In this document: piece by piece, positions 1 to 7,281 of the stretch
Layout: the number at the start of each line of letters is the position of its first letter
How positions within the stretch are numbered: position 1 is the first letter of the stretch
NCBI GenBank assembly: GCA_041300865.1
Contig: JBFYTF010000072.1
Span: forward strand, 1 to 8,322
Direction of reading: 5' to 3'
DNA: 8,322 nucleotides
Source of the DNA: JAAYZQ01 sp041300865
GTDB taxonomy: Bacteria; Chloroflexota; Anaerolineae; JAAYZQ01
The notes under the pieces: model-generated
Database searches by the model: none
The model's input: only the letters and a program-made list of their open reading frames with translations
Told to the model about the DNA's origin: nothing
Program-made: the position numbers and the translations under genes

Positions 1-147
1 CTGGAGCCGTTCCGCTTTCAGCGCATATACGGCGGCTGGTGGGACTCGATCACGCCTGAGGGCGGAGAGGAGGCAGTGCGCCTGTCGGCTGAGCGGTATA
101 TCAGGGCCATCGAAGGGACAGCGCCAGGCCTGGCGGGATCATCGTGA
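1..147 (+). CDS. C-terminal end of a probable MBL-fold metallo-hydrolase (partial, 5' end outside window)
   Basis: Frame 1 is open from the first base to a TGA at 145-147, giving 48 residues. It begins LEPFRFQRIYGGWWDS and continues with a helix containing RLSAERYIRAIEG. An 'IYGGWWD' stretch followed by a helix with 'SAERYI' resembles, from memory, the C-terminal tail of a group of metallo-beta-lactamase-fold hydrolases. The metal-binding HxHxDH motif would lie upstream, outside the window, so the family call rests on the tail alone. It is the only clear plus-strand gene here and converges on the minus-strand gene ending at 221. The function is not otherwise determinable. Confidence 0.5.
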   Translation: MEPFRFQRIYGGWWDSITPEGGEEAVRLSAERYIRAIEGTAPGLAGSS

Positions 148-220
148 GGTCATTGCTTTGGCCCCCCCAACGTCCCAGATAACAAGGAGTGGGCGGTTGA
201 GAGTAATCTAACCTTGAGGC
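148..220. other. Short convergent intergenic gap with a small hairpin
   Basis: This 73 bp gap separates the plus-strand gene ending at 147 from the minus-strand gene ending at 221. It contains a small imperfect hairpin at 195-213: GGTT, one bulged G, AGA, a GTAA (GNRA-type) loop, then TCTAACC. A shared terminator would be expected between convergent genes, but neither strand shows a convincing T-tract after the stem. I therefore list it only as a weak structural candidate. Confidence 0.25.
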
Positions 221-526
221 TCAGATATACCGAAGGTTCGGGTCGTCCCTAATGTACGCCAGCTCCTGGCCGAGGTAGGGCAACGGCGGCAGGCCGTGCC
301 AGTGGCGCAGCAGGTGATACACGGGCGACGTCAGCAGCCGGCAGGCATCCACGGCCTCGCGCCACGTCCCCCGCCTGATCTCGTTCACGGTCTCCTCGTC
401 GGGGAGTATGCCAAAGTCCCAGGCACCGAACAGGCGTACCAGGAAATCCACTCGGTCGGCCACCGTTTCCAGGTGCTCAGGCGGCTCTCTGTCGGGGTAG
501 AGCGTGCGGTCAAGCCATGAGGGCAT
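221..526 (-). CDS. Hypothetical protein, about 101 aa, possibly the 3' part of a frameshifted gene
   Basis: From ATG at 526 the frame encodes about 101 residues (MPSWLDRTLYPDREPPEHL...), ending DPNLRYI and TGA at 221. I do not recognise the family. The protein is soluble-looking, mixed-charge and probably helical, with many W, Y, L and P residues and no signal peptide or membrane helix. The frame stays open upstream to a TTG at 646, but that extension is rich in R, S and T, reads like non-coding translation, and its TTG lies only 3 bases from the -10 box at 650-655. The ATG at 526 has no good Shine-Dalgarno sequence. It overlaps by 17 bases an upstream open frame that looks more protein-like (510-650). 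The two may once have been a single gene. Coding is plausible; start and intactness are uncertain. Confidence 0.4.
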   Translation of the reverse strand: MPSWLDRTLYPDREPPEHLETVADRVDFLVRLFGAWDFGILPDEETVNEIRRGTWREAVDACRLLTSPVYHLLRHWHGLPPLPYLGQELAYIRDDPNLRYI

Positions 527-650
527 CGAGAAACTCTGTGCGGAACCAGTTACGCGCTTGTTCAGCCTCCGTCCGCTCGCCGGCATCGTCGATTTCATCA
601 AGCGGACGGTGCGCTGCGATGCGCGCAAGGTGGGTCTGTACAGCAAGTGA
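510..650 (-). pseudogene. Start-less open frame, possible 5' part of a frameshifted small gene
   Basis: On the minus strand, the frame from just after a TAA (651-653) to a TGA at 510-512 is open for 46 codons. It encodes an acidic helical segment including PLDEIDDAGERTEAEQARNW, followed by FRTEFLDALMA. This composition is much more protein-like than the alternative frame over the same bases. There is no ATG, GTG or TTG in frame before its last codons, so it cannot be expressed alone by normal rules. It overlaps the start of the 221-526 gene. The simplest reading is that one indel near 510-530 splits a single gene whose start has also decayed or been misread. A chance open frame in GC-rich DNA is the alternative. 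Confidence 0.3.
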
Positions 651-678
651 TTATACCATCAGGCGGCGAGGGGAGCAA
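650..678 (-). promoter_or_regulatory. Sigma-70-type promoter with extended -10 for the small minus-strand gene
   Basis: On the minus strand a perfect TATAAT lies at 655-650, preceded by TGG to give the extended -10 form TGnTATAAT. A partial -35, TTGCTC, sits at 678-673, exactly 17 bp upstream. Transcription would begin near 643 and run into the open frames at 510-650 and 221-526. The match stands out because the surrounding DNA is GC-rich. It lies in the 50-odd bases between the stop of the glycerol kinase gene (705) and the small gene, where a separate promoter would be expected. Confidence 0.6.
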
Positions 679-704
679 GGTTGGGTCAGGAAAGACGAGT
701 GTCG

Positions 705-2201
<1,497 letters not shown>

Positions 2202-2263
2202 AGTCCTTGCCTCCCTGGAGGTTCTTTGTCGCCTCGCTTCCGCAGAATAGCGCCTGGGGCCTG

Positions 2264-3478
2264 TTACCAGCGGTAGGGCAGAAACTCGGGCCCCAGCAGC
2301 TCGCGGCCGATGATCAGGCGCATGATGTTCATCGTGCCCTCGGCGCCGATGGAGTAGGAGCGGATGCCACGGATGCCCATCTCGACGGGGGACTCTTTGG
2401 TGTAGGCCATCGCCCCGAACCAGTCGGCGACCTCGTTCATGATCTCAAAGCCCACCTGCGGCGCCCGCAGCTTGGCCAGGGCGGCGGCCAACGCGACGTC
2501 GCTGTGGCTCTTGGTGCCCGGCCCGTACTTCTGGTCCAGGATCCAGGCTGCTTTTTGCACCAACAGCCGGGTGCTTTCCAGGCTGGCGTAGTGGTTGGCC
2601 AGGGGAAACGAGATGCCCTCGTAAGCCGCCAGGGGCCGGCCGAAGGCGCGGCGCTGCTTGATGTGCTCCATCCCCATCTCGAGTACCGCCTCGGCGGCGC
2701 CGACGCAGGTGGCCCCGATGAGCACCCGGGCGGCAGAGAAGCCCTCCATGGCGTGGTAAAAGCCCCGGTTCAAGTCACCGACCTGGTTCCCGGCCGGCAG
2801 CCGCACGTCTTCAAGGGCAAATCCGCCGGTCGAGATGCCCATGCGGCCCATGTCGTCGAAATAGGTGGGCGTGATGCCCGCTGTGCCCTTGAGGGGCAGG
2901 GCGAAAAAGGTAAAGGCCCTGTGTTCCGCCGCGGGATCGGCATCGGTACGGGCCAGCAGCAGGTGGATGCCGCCCATCTCCAGCGACTCGCGCACGCCGC
3001 TGATGAACACCTTTTCGCCGTTCAGGAGCCACTCGTCTCCCTGGCGCACGGCCCGCGTGCGGCAGGCTCCCAGGATATCGGACCCACCTTCGGGCTCGGT
3101 AGTGGCGATGCCCAGGAAGGCCTCGCCGGCCGTCACCCGGGGCAGGATCTTGGCCTTGAGCTCTGCCGGCCCATAGCGGTCAAAGACAAAGCCCCAGGCC
3201 GCCTCCACCAGGTAGAGCACCGGGATCGCCAGGCTAATGTCTGCCCGCCCCAGCTCTTCGGCGGCGATGGCGGCCATCGTCCAGTCCATGGCCGCTCCAC
3301 CGTGCTCCTCGGAGCAGACGGGGGCCAGCAGGCCCAGCTTGGCCATGCCCCGCACGATCTCGGGCGGGATGCGTTCCTGGGTATCGATCTCGCGCACGCG
3401 GGGTGCGATCTCGGTCTGGGCAAAGTCGCGGACGGTTTGCCGCCACAGCCGCTGCTCCTCGTTCCAACTGAAATCCAT
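2264..3478 (-). CDS. Acyl-CoA dehydrogenase family flavoprotein
   Basis: FAD-dependent alpha,beta-dehydrogenation of an acyl-CoA thioester, with electrons normally passed to an electron-transfer flavoprotein. The 404-residue product shows the usual three-part fold: N-terminal helical domain (about 1-120), beta domain with TTEPEGGSD (126-134) that contacts FAD and substrate, and C-terminal helical domain with RRAFGRPL (276-283). Glu380 in AEGT takes the place of the catalytic base of the usual YEGT motif, so the enzyme should be active. The end, GRELLGPEFLPYR, resembles dehydrogenases of anaerobic or crotonobetainyl/cyclic acyl-CoA type, but the substrate cannot be assigned. I chose the ATG at 3478 because AAGGAG lies 6 bases upstream and the protein then begins with the family-typical MDFSWNEEQ. 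A GTG at 3505 would overlap the permease stop but has poorly spaced ribosome binding. It lies 23 bp after the ABC permease, so cotranscription is likely. Confidence 0.93.
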   Translation of the reverse strand: MDFSWNEEQRLWRQTVRDFAQTEIAPRVREIDTQERIPPEIVRGMAKLGLLAPVCSEEHGGAAMDWTMAAIAAEELGRADISLAIPVLYLVEAAWGFVFDRYGPAELKAKILPRVTAGEAFLGIATTEPEGGSDILGACRTRAVRQGDEWLLNGEKVFISGVRESLEMGGIHLLLARTDADPAAEHRAFTFFALPLKGTAGITPTYFDDMGRMGISTGGFALEDVRLPAGNQVGDLNRGFYHAMEGFSAARVLIGATCVGAAEAVLEMGMEHIKQRRAFGRPLAAYEGISFPLANHYASLESTRLLVQKAAWILDQKYGPGTKSHSDVALAAALAKLRAPQVGFEIMNEVADWFGAMAYTKESPVEMGIRGIRSYSIGAEGTMNIMRLIIGRELLGPEFLPYRW

Positions 3479-3484
3479 GTCGTG

Positions 3485-3490
3485 CTCCTT
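3485..3490 (-). promoter_or_regulatory. Ribosome binding site fixing the acyl-CoA dehydrogenase start
   Basis: AAGGAG on the minus strand lies 6 bases before ATG at 3478. It supports this start over the in-frame GTG at 3505, where the nearest AGGAG is only 2 bases from the start codon. Confidence 0.75.
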
Positions 3491-3501
3491 TTTCGACCCG
3501 G

Positions 3502-4266
3502 TCACAGCTCCTGACGCTCAAGGATCAACCAGGCAGCGACCAGGGCAGCGATAATCAGTCCGATACTCACGCTCAGTGCGGGCCAGGCTGAGGTTCCGCT
3601 CCCGATGACCACCCCGCCGGCCCACGCCATCAGCCGCCCTGGCAGATAGTCGCCCACCTTGGGCAGCGCGCCCAACGCGCTCAGAACCACGAGGAACCCA
3701 AAGGCCAGACCTCCACTCACCACCTGCGAATTGGTGAGGGTGCTGCACAGGAGCGTCAAGGCCACGTAAACCAGGATAAAGAGGAGGAGCAGCCCATTGA
3801 GGGCCAGCCAGGCCGGCAGGTTCATTGCCTCGAACAAGAGCAGCGTGTAGTAGTAGCAGGCAACCCCGGCCAGCAGGATGCTCACGGTGAACGTTAGCGC
3901 CAGGGCGACGAACTTGGCGACCAGGAACACTCCCCGGGGCAGCGGTTTGACCAGCATCAAAGCCGCTGTGCCTTTGTCCTTCTCCTGCGCTACCATCCCC
4001 ATGCCCATCAGAAGCGCCAGCAGGATGCCGAACTGGCTCATGTTCTTGAGGTATTGGCCCACGGCGTCGGCCGTGGTCGGCGGGGGGATCAACTTCAGGA
4101 TCTCCTCCCCCTCGGGCAGGGCCAGGCCGAGCATCTGGGGAGCGTATTTGGCCAACAGAGGCGACGTCAACCCGAAGATGAGCAATACCACTACGACGAC
4201 GAGGAGCCGGTAGGAACGACGCTGCTCCATCAGCTCCTTGCGCAGGGCCACCCAAAAGATGCTCAT
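3502..4266 (-). CDS. ABC-2 type transporter permease (YxlG-like)
   Basis: Membrane subunit of an ABC exporter, paired with the ATPase encoded just upstream. The 254-residue protein has about six hydrophobic helices, at roughly 21-37, 78-92, 113-140, 152-176, 181-202 and 228-249. After the second helix comes AQEKDKGTAALMLVKPLPR (93-111), the 'E-x-x-x-G-T ... L-x-x-P-x-x-R' pattern of ABC-2/NosY-type permeases that probably forms the coupling interface. A soluble PPPTTADAVGQYLKN stretch lies between helices 1 and 2. The ATG at 4266 overlaps the ATPase stop by ATGA, a sign of translational coupling. The substrate is unknown; relatives export drugs, peptides or lipids, or act in signalling. In Bacillus the equivalent gene is yxlG. 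Confidence 0.88.
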   Translation of the reverse strand: MSIFWVALRKELMEQRRSYRLLVVVVVLLIFGLTSPLLAKYAPQMLGLALPEGEEILKLIPPPTTADAVGQYLKNMSQFGILLALLMGMGMVAQEKDKGTAALMLVKPLPRGVFLVAKFVALALTFTVSILLAGVACYYYTLLLFEAMNLPAWLALNGLLLLFILVYVALTLLCSTLTNSQVVSGGLAFGFLVVLSALGALPKVGDYLPGRLMAWAGGVVIGSGTSAWPALSVSIGLIIAALVAAWLILERQEL

Positions 4267-5204
4267 GCTTCACCCCCGCCCTCGACCAGCTGCAGAAACA
4301 CGTCCTCCAGCGATGGCCGCACGATCTGGTAGCGGCTCAGCACCAGGCCCCAGCCTACCGCAGAAGGCAGCAACTCACGGCGGGCCGTTTCGAGATCCTG
4401 GACGACGATCCGCGCTGTGGCATGCTCTAGCGAAACCGACGCCACCCAGCGGTGCTCGCGCAGGCTTTCCGCCCATGCCCTGAGAGCCTCTGCCAGGCTG
4501 TTTTCGACCTCCAGCTCAAAGGCCGGGACGGCGTAACGCTCGAGCAGCTCGCGTTGGGGTCCCTCGGCGACCAGCCGGCCGCGGTTGATGACGCCGACCG
4601 TGTCGCATACCCGCTCCACGTCGGCCAGGATGTGAGTGGACATGAACACCGTGCACTGCCCGCGCAGGTGTTCGATCAGTTCCAGCAGATCCCTGCGCCC
4701 GGCAGGGTCCAGGCCGCTCACCGGCTCATCGAGCAGCAGCACAGGGGGGCGGTTGACCAGTGCCTGGGCGATGCCCAACCGCTGGCCCATGCCTCCAGAG
4801 AAGCCGCCGACACGGCGGCCGGCAGCGTCCGCCAAGCCCACCAGTCGCAGGAGTTCCTCCGTGCGGGCCACACGATCCCTGGCGGGCAGCCCGAACACCC
4901 GCCCGACATGGTCGATGAACTCGCGGGCGGTCATCCACGGGTAGAACGACGGATCCTGGGGCAAGTAGCCAATGCGGCCGCCTGCCCGGCGCCGGTCGGT
5001 GGTCACTTCGAGCCCGTCGATCCACGCCTGCCCGGCGTCGGCGTGCGCCAGGCCGCCCAGAATGCGGATGGTCGTCGTCTTGCCGGCGCCATTCGGCCCC
5101 AGAAACCCGAACACCGAGCCGGGTTCCACGGTAAGGCTGAGCCCGTCGAGCGCCTGCACTTGACCAAAGCTCTTGTGCAGGCCCGCGATCTGGATCGCGG
5201 CCAC
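4263..5204 (-). CDS. ABC transporter ATP-binding protein (YxlF/CcmA-type)
   Basis: Cytoplasmic ATPase that should power the downstream ABC-2 permease. Starting from GTG at 5204 it has 313 residues. All motifs are present: Walker A GPNGAGKT (36-43), Q-loop LPQD (Gln83), signature FSGGM (135-139, a variant of LSGGQ), Walker B ending in Asp159-Glu160, D-loop GLDP (164-167) and the switch His191 in STH. A C-terminal extension of about 80 residues ends in SLEDVFLQL, as is common in drug- or lantibiotic-type exporters. The frame is open up to 5237, but that longer start runs back into the preceding gene and gives an atypical Cys-rich N terminus. The GTG at 5204 has GAGGA (5214-5210) 5 bases upstream and begins AAIQIAGLHKSFG as expected. 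It lies 1 base beyond the stop of the small membrane protein gene, and its own stop overlaps the permease start. Confidence 0.93.
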   Translation of the reverse strand: MAAIQIAGLHKSFGQVQALDGLSLTVEPGSVFGFLGPNGAGKTTTIRILGGLAHADAGQAWIDGLEVTTDRRRAGGRIGYLPQDPSFYPWMTAREFIDHVGRVFGLPARDRVARTEELLRLVGLADAAGRRVGGFSGGMGQRLGIAQALVNRPPVLLLDEPVSGLDPAGRRDLLELIEHLRGQCTVFMSTHILADVERVCDTVGVINRGRLVAEGPQRELLERYAVPAFELEVENSLAEALRAWAESLREHRWVASVSLEHATARIVVQDLETARRELLPSAVGWGLVLSRYQIVRPSLEDVFLQLVEGGGEA

Positions 5205-5205
5205 G

Positions 5206-5400
5206 TCAGTCCTCGCGCCCAAAAAGCAGGTACACAATCGGGCCGATGATGTTCACGAGCACGATGGCGAGAGCCCAGGCCCACTTGGGCCCACGGGTCC
5301 GCTCGCGACGGATCAGGTCAACCAGGGCAACGACCAGAAGCGCGATCTGGAGCAGGACGATGGGGATGAGGAACGGCAACAGCTCCTGCAGTGTATCCAT
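5206..5400 (-). CDS. Small PLDc_N (YxlE-like) membrane protein
   Basis: The 64-residue protein consists of two membrane helices (about 8-30 and 41-60) joined by a basic turn RRERTRGPKW (31-40), and ends in FGRED. This is the PLDc_N domain pattern, in which 'DL-RR-R-RGPKW-W' and 'N--GP--Y---GR-D' are the recurring elements. No phospholipase domain follows, so it is the stand-alone form. In Bacillus subtilis a protein of this kind, YxlE, is encoded directly before the ABC genes yxlF and yxlG in the sigma-Y operon. The order is the same here, which suggests it partners with or regulates the transporter. ATG at 5400 has GGGAGGT (5413-5407) 6 bases upstream. Its TGA lies next to the ATPase start. 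The molecular function is unknown. Confidence 0.85.
   Translation of the reverse strand: MDTLQELLPFLIPIVLLQIALLVVALVDLIRRERTRGPKWAWALAIVLVNIIGPIVYLLFGRED
5210..5214 (-). promoter_or_regulatory. Ribosome binding site fixing the GTG start of the ABC ATPase
   Basis: GAGGA on the minus strand lies within the last codons of the small membrane protein gene, 5 bases before GTG at 5204. This placement implies that ribosomes finishing the upstream gene reinitiate on the ATPase gene. Confidence 0.6.
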
Positions 5401-5475
5401 GGCATTACCTCCCGCTGCCAGAGCTCAAGACACAGAGGAAAACCGTCTCAGCCGCGTTCCCTCCGTGAAGTGAAA

Positions 5476-5510
5476 GTGTGGCGCTCCAGCAGGCGGCTGC
5501 AACGCCACAC
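5476..5510 (-). terminator. Probable intrinsic terminator after the dehydrogenase gene
   Basis: Twelve bases after the TAA of the dehydrogenase gene (5523-5525) lies a composite hairpin. An 8 bp outer stem GTGTGGCG (5476-5483) pairs with CGCCACAC (5503-5510); a symmetric 3/3 internal loop follows, then an inner CAGC/GCTG stem (5487-5490 and 5496-5499) with a 5-base loop. On the minus strand the stem is followed by TTTCACTTC, a modest T-rich tail. It probably ends the hydratase/dehydrogenase transcript and insulates it from the exporter genes. The tail is weak, so some read-through is possible. The remaining 75 bases before 5400 show no clear promoter beyond the ribosome binding site. Confidence 0.6.
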
Positions 5511-5522
5511 CTCGGACGTCGA

Positions 5523-6614
5523 TTACAGCTTGCCGGCGATTGCCCGGGCTATGTCCAGCGTGCCGTCGCTCCCGCCCATGTCGTAGGTACGCACCCGGCC
5601 CTCGGCGATAACCGCGGCGACGGCGCCCTCGAGCCGGGCAGCCCCGTCCTCCTCGCCCAGCCAGTCGAGCATCATCTTGGCCGCCAGGATGGTGGCGATG
5701 GGGTTCACCTTGTACTGGCCGGAATACTTGGGCGCCGAGCCGTGGGTGGGCTCAAAGACGGCATAGTTGGTGCCAATATTGCCACTGCAGCCAAAACCCA
5801 ACCCGCCCACCATCTGGGCGCACAGGTCAGATATGATGTCACCGAATAGGTTGGTGGTGACAATGACCTCATAATTCAGAGGGTTCTTGAGGAGCCACAT
5901 GCCCATGGCATCGATGTTGGCGTTCTCGAACTGGATGTTGGGATATTCGGCCGCTACCTGGCGCGCCGCCTCCATAAAGACGCCGTCGGTCTGGCGCAGC
6001 ACGTTGGCCTTGTGCACGGCCGTGACCTTCTTGCGGCCGTGCTTGACGGCGTGCTCGAAGGCAGCGCGCACGATCCGCTCCGAGCTCTCGGGTGTGATGG
6101 CCCGCAAGGAGATGGCCGCGTTGCGCGGGATCTTTTCCATGCCCTTGACGGCATAGAATCCCTCAGGCACGGTTGGGTACTCGACACCGACGTACATGCC
6201 CTCGGTGTTCTCGCGAAAGACGACCAGGTCGATGTTGTCCTTGTAGTTCAGGGGGTTGCCGGGGTAGGCCTTGCAGGGCCGCAGGCAGATGTAGAGGTCC
6301 AGGAGCTGGCGCATGCGCACGATGGGACTGCGATAGTTGTACCCTTTGCCCTGAAGCTCGGGGAGAAGCTCCTTGTCGGCCACGTCCTTGCCCTTGGAGG
6401 TGATGGCACCGAAGAAGGCGCAGTCGGTTTCCTTCATCAGGTCCAGGGTGCGCTGGGGCAGGGCTTCCCCTTCGTGGCACCAGAACTCCCAGCCAATATC
6501 GCCATGCACGTACTCGGCATCGAGGCCGATGCGGTCCAGCACGATCTTGGCCGCCTCCATCACGTCCTGCCCGACACCGTCACCCGGCAGCCAGGCAATC
6601 CTGTACTTGCTCAT
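5523..6614 (-). CDS. Isocitrate/isopropylmalate dehydrogenase family enzyme
   Basis: Metal-dependent oxidative decarboxylation of a 2-hydroxy acid such as isocitrate, homoisocitrate or 3-isopropylmalate. The 363-residue product begins MSKYRIAWLPGDGVGQDV. Compared with E. coli Icd it keeps the substrate arginines Arg102, Arg112 and Arg134 (Icd 119, 129, 153), Tyr141, Lys202 and the metal aspartates 235, 259 and 263. Ser96 matches Icd Ser113, but Icd Asn115 is Ile98 (RSPIVRMR), as in archaeal isopropylmalate/homoisocitrate-type enzymes. NTEG at 136-139 rules against an ordinary bacterial LeuB. APKYSGQYKVNP places Lys296 and Tyr297 where Icd has its NADP-selecting Lys344 and Tyr345, and Tyr344 matches Icd Tyr391, so NADP use is plausible. 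ATG at 6614 has AGGAGGT (6628-6622) 7 bases upstream; an upstream in-frame extension to 6692 overlaps the preceding gene. It starts 28 bp after the LeuD-like gene, clearly one operon. Confidence 0.9.
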   Translation of the reverse strand: MSKYRIAWLPGDGVGQDVMEAAKIVLDRIGLDAEYVHGDIGWEFWCHEGEALPQRTLDLMKETDCAFFGAITSKGKDVADKELLPELQGKGYNYRSPIVRMRQLLDLYICLRPCKAYPGNPLNYKDNIDLVVFRENTEGMYVGVEYPTVPEGFYAVKGMEKIPRNAAISLRAITPESSERIVRAAFEHAVKHGRKKVTAVHKANVLRQTDGVFMEAARQVAAEYPNIQFENANIDAMGMWLLKNPLNYEVIVTTNLFGDIISDLCAQMVGGLGFGCSGNIGTNYAVFEPTHGSAPKYSGQYKVNPIATILAAKMMLDWLGEEDGAARLEGAVAAVIAEGRVRTYDMGGSDGTLDIARAIAGKL

Positions 6615-6642
6615 TGTGTGTACCTCCTCTCTCTGGTTCAGC

Positions 6643-7140
6643 TCAGGCCAGGGCCAGCTTTTGCTTGACGTGCGGCACGAGGCCGCCGGCATTCAGGATC
6701 TCGAGGACGGAAGCGGGCAGCGGCGGGAAGGCGTACTCGCCCCGCGGCGTGGTGACCTTGCCGGCTTCGAAATCGATGGTGATGTCCTCGCCCGTCTCTA
6801 TCCCGTCGACGGCGTCGCAGGTGACGATGGGCAGGCCCTCATTGATACAGTTGCGAAAGTAGATGCGGGCGAAGGAACGAGCGACGATGGCTCCCACGCC
6901 AATCTCTTTCAAGGCAATGACGGCCTGCTCGCGCGAACTGCCGCAGCCCCAGTTCTTGCCGGCGACGACAATGTCGCCCGGGCGAGCGTTCTTCACGAAC
7001 TCCGGGTCGAGATCCTCCAGCGCGTGCTGGGCCATCTCCTGGCGGTCAGTGATGCTGTACGTGTACTTGCCCGGAAAGATGACGTCGGTGTTGACGTCAT
7101 CCCCGTACTTCCATACGCGTCCTGAAATCTTGCTTTCCAA
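6643..7140 (-). CDS. Small (swivel) subunit of an aconitase-family hydro-lyase, LeuD-like
   Basis: Small subunit of a two-part [4Fe-4S] hydro-lyase that isomerises a hydroxy acid through dehydration and rehydration (3-isopropylmalate dehydratase, homoaconitase or a relative). The 165 residues match the short archaeal-type LeuD in length. Conserved elements are GDDVNTDVIFPGKY (13-26), the active-site GCGSSREQ (65-72), and ARSFARIYFRNCINEGLP (87-104). The specificity loop, YLRT in methanogen homoaconitase and YLVY in isopropylmalate isomerase, is YTYS here (26-29), so neither substrate is indicated. The start is TTG at 7140: AGGAGG lies 7 bases upstream and no better in-frame start exists near the conserved N terminus. 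Unusually, 141 bp separate it from the large-subunit gene. The dehydrogenase gene follows by 28 bp. Confidence 0.9.
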   Translation of the reverse strand: MESKISGRVWKYGDDVNTDVIFPGKYTYSITDRQEMAQHALEDLDPEFVKNARPGDIVVAGKNWGCGSSREQAVIALKEIGVGAIVARSFARIYFRNCINEGLPIVTCDAVDGIETGEDITIDFEAGKVTTPRGEYAFPPLPASVLEILNAGGLVPHVKQKLALA

Positions 7141-7147
7141 GGCTTAT

Positions 7148-7153
7148 CCTCCT
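7148..7153 (-). promoter_or_regulatory. Strong ribosome binding site for the TTG-started small subunit
   Basis: A perfect AGGAGG on the minus strand lies 7 bases before TTG at 7140. It justifies a rare start codon for a conserved enzyme subunit. Confidence 0.8.
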
Positions 7154-7188
7154 ATTCGAGACACCCAAGCGGGCTGTTTCCGAATTTG

Positions 7189-7236
7189 CGGCCGGCCACG
7201 GTGGCCCCTGCGCGTGGCTGCCCTCCTGGCCGGCCG
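7189..7236 (-). repeat. GC-rich inverted repeat in the gap between the two hydro-lyase subunit genes
   Basis: CGGCCGGCCA (7189-7198) and TGGCCGGCCG (7227-7236) are exact 10-base inverted repeats flanking 28 bases. A competing short hairpin, GCCGGC-CGAG-GCCGGC, spans 7229-7244, and a GGCCAC/GTGGCC palindrome lies at 7193-7205. In the transcript these could fold into alternative stems about 50 bases before the small-subunit start. No T-tract follows. The 141 bp gap (7141-7281) contains no credible open frame. The structure may balance subunit expression, act as an attenuator or mRNA-stability element, or be a passive GC-rich repeat. Confidence 0.5.
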
Positions 7237-7281
7237 AGGCCGGCTAACGAGGGGCGCGCAGGCGGAACCCCATGGCGGCGG

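Noticed and set aside
210..238. AACCTT...AAGGTT inverted repeat across the end of the small gene as a terminator
   Set aside because: The stem is only 6 bp with a 17-base loop, it partly overlaps the coding end, and no T-tract follows on either strand.
2210..2221. CCTCCAGGGAGG palindrome at the glpK ribosome binding site as a translational switch
   Set aside because: Only 4-5 bp with a very small loop. It is likely the by-chance complement of a strong Shine-Dalgarno sequence.
3518..4273. Second minus-strand frame overlapping the permease
   Set aside because: It overlaps the permease almost completely in another register. Its translation lacks membrane helices and is R/P/G-rich, whereas the permease frame has six clear helices and a coupling motif.
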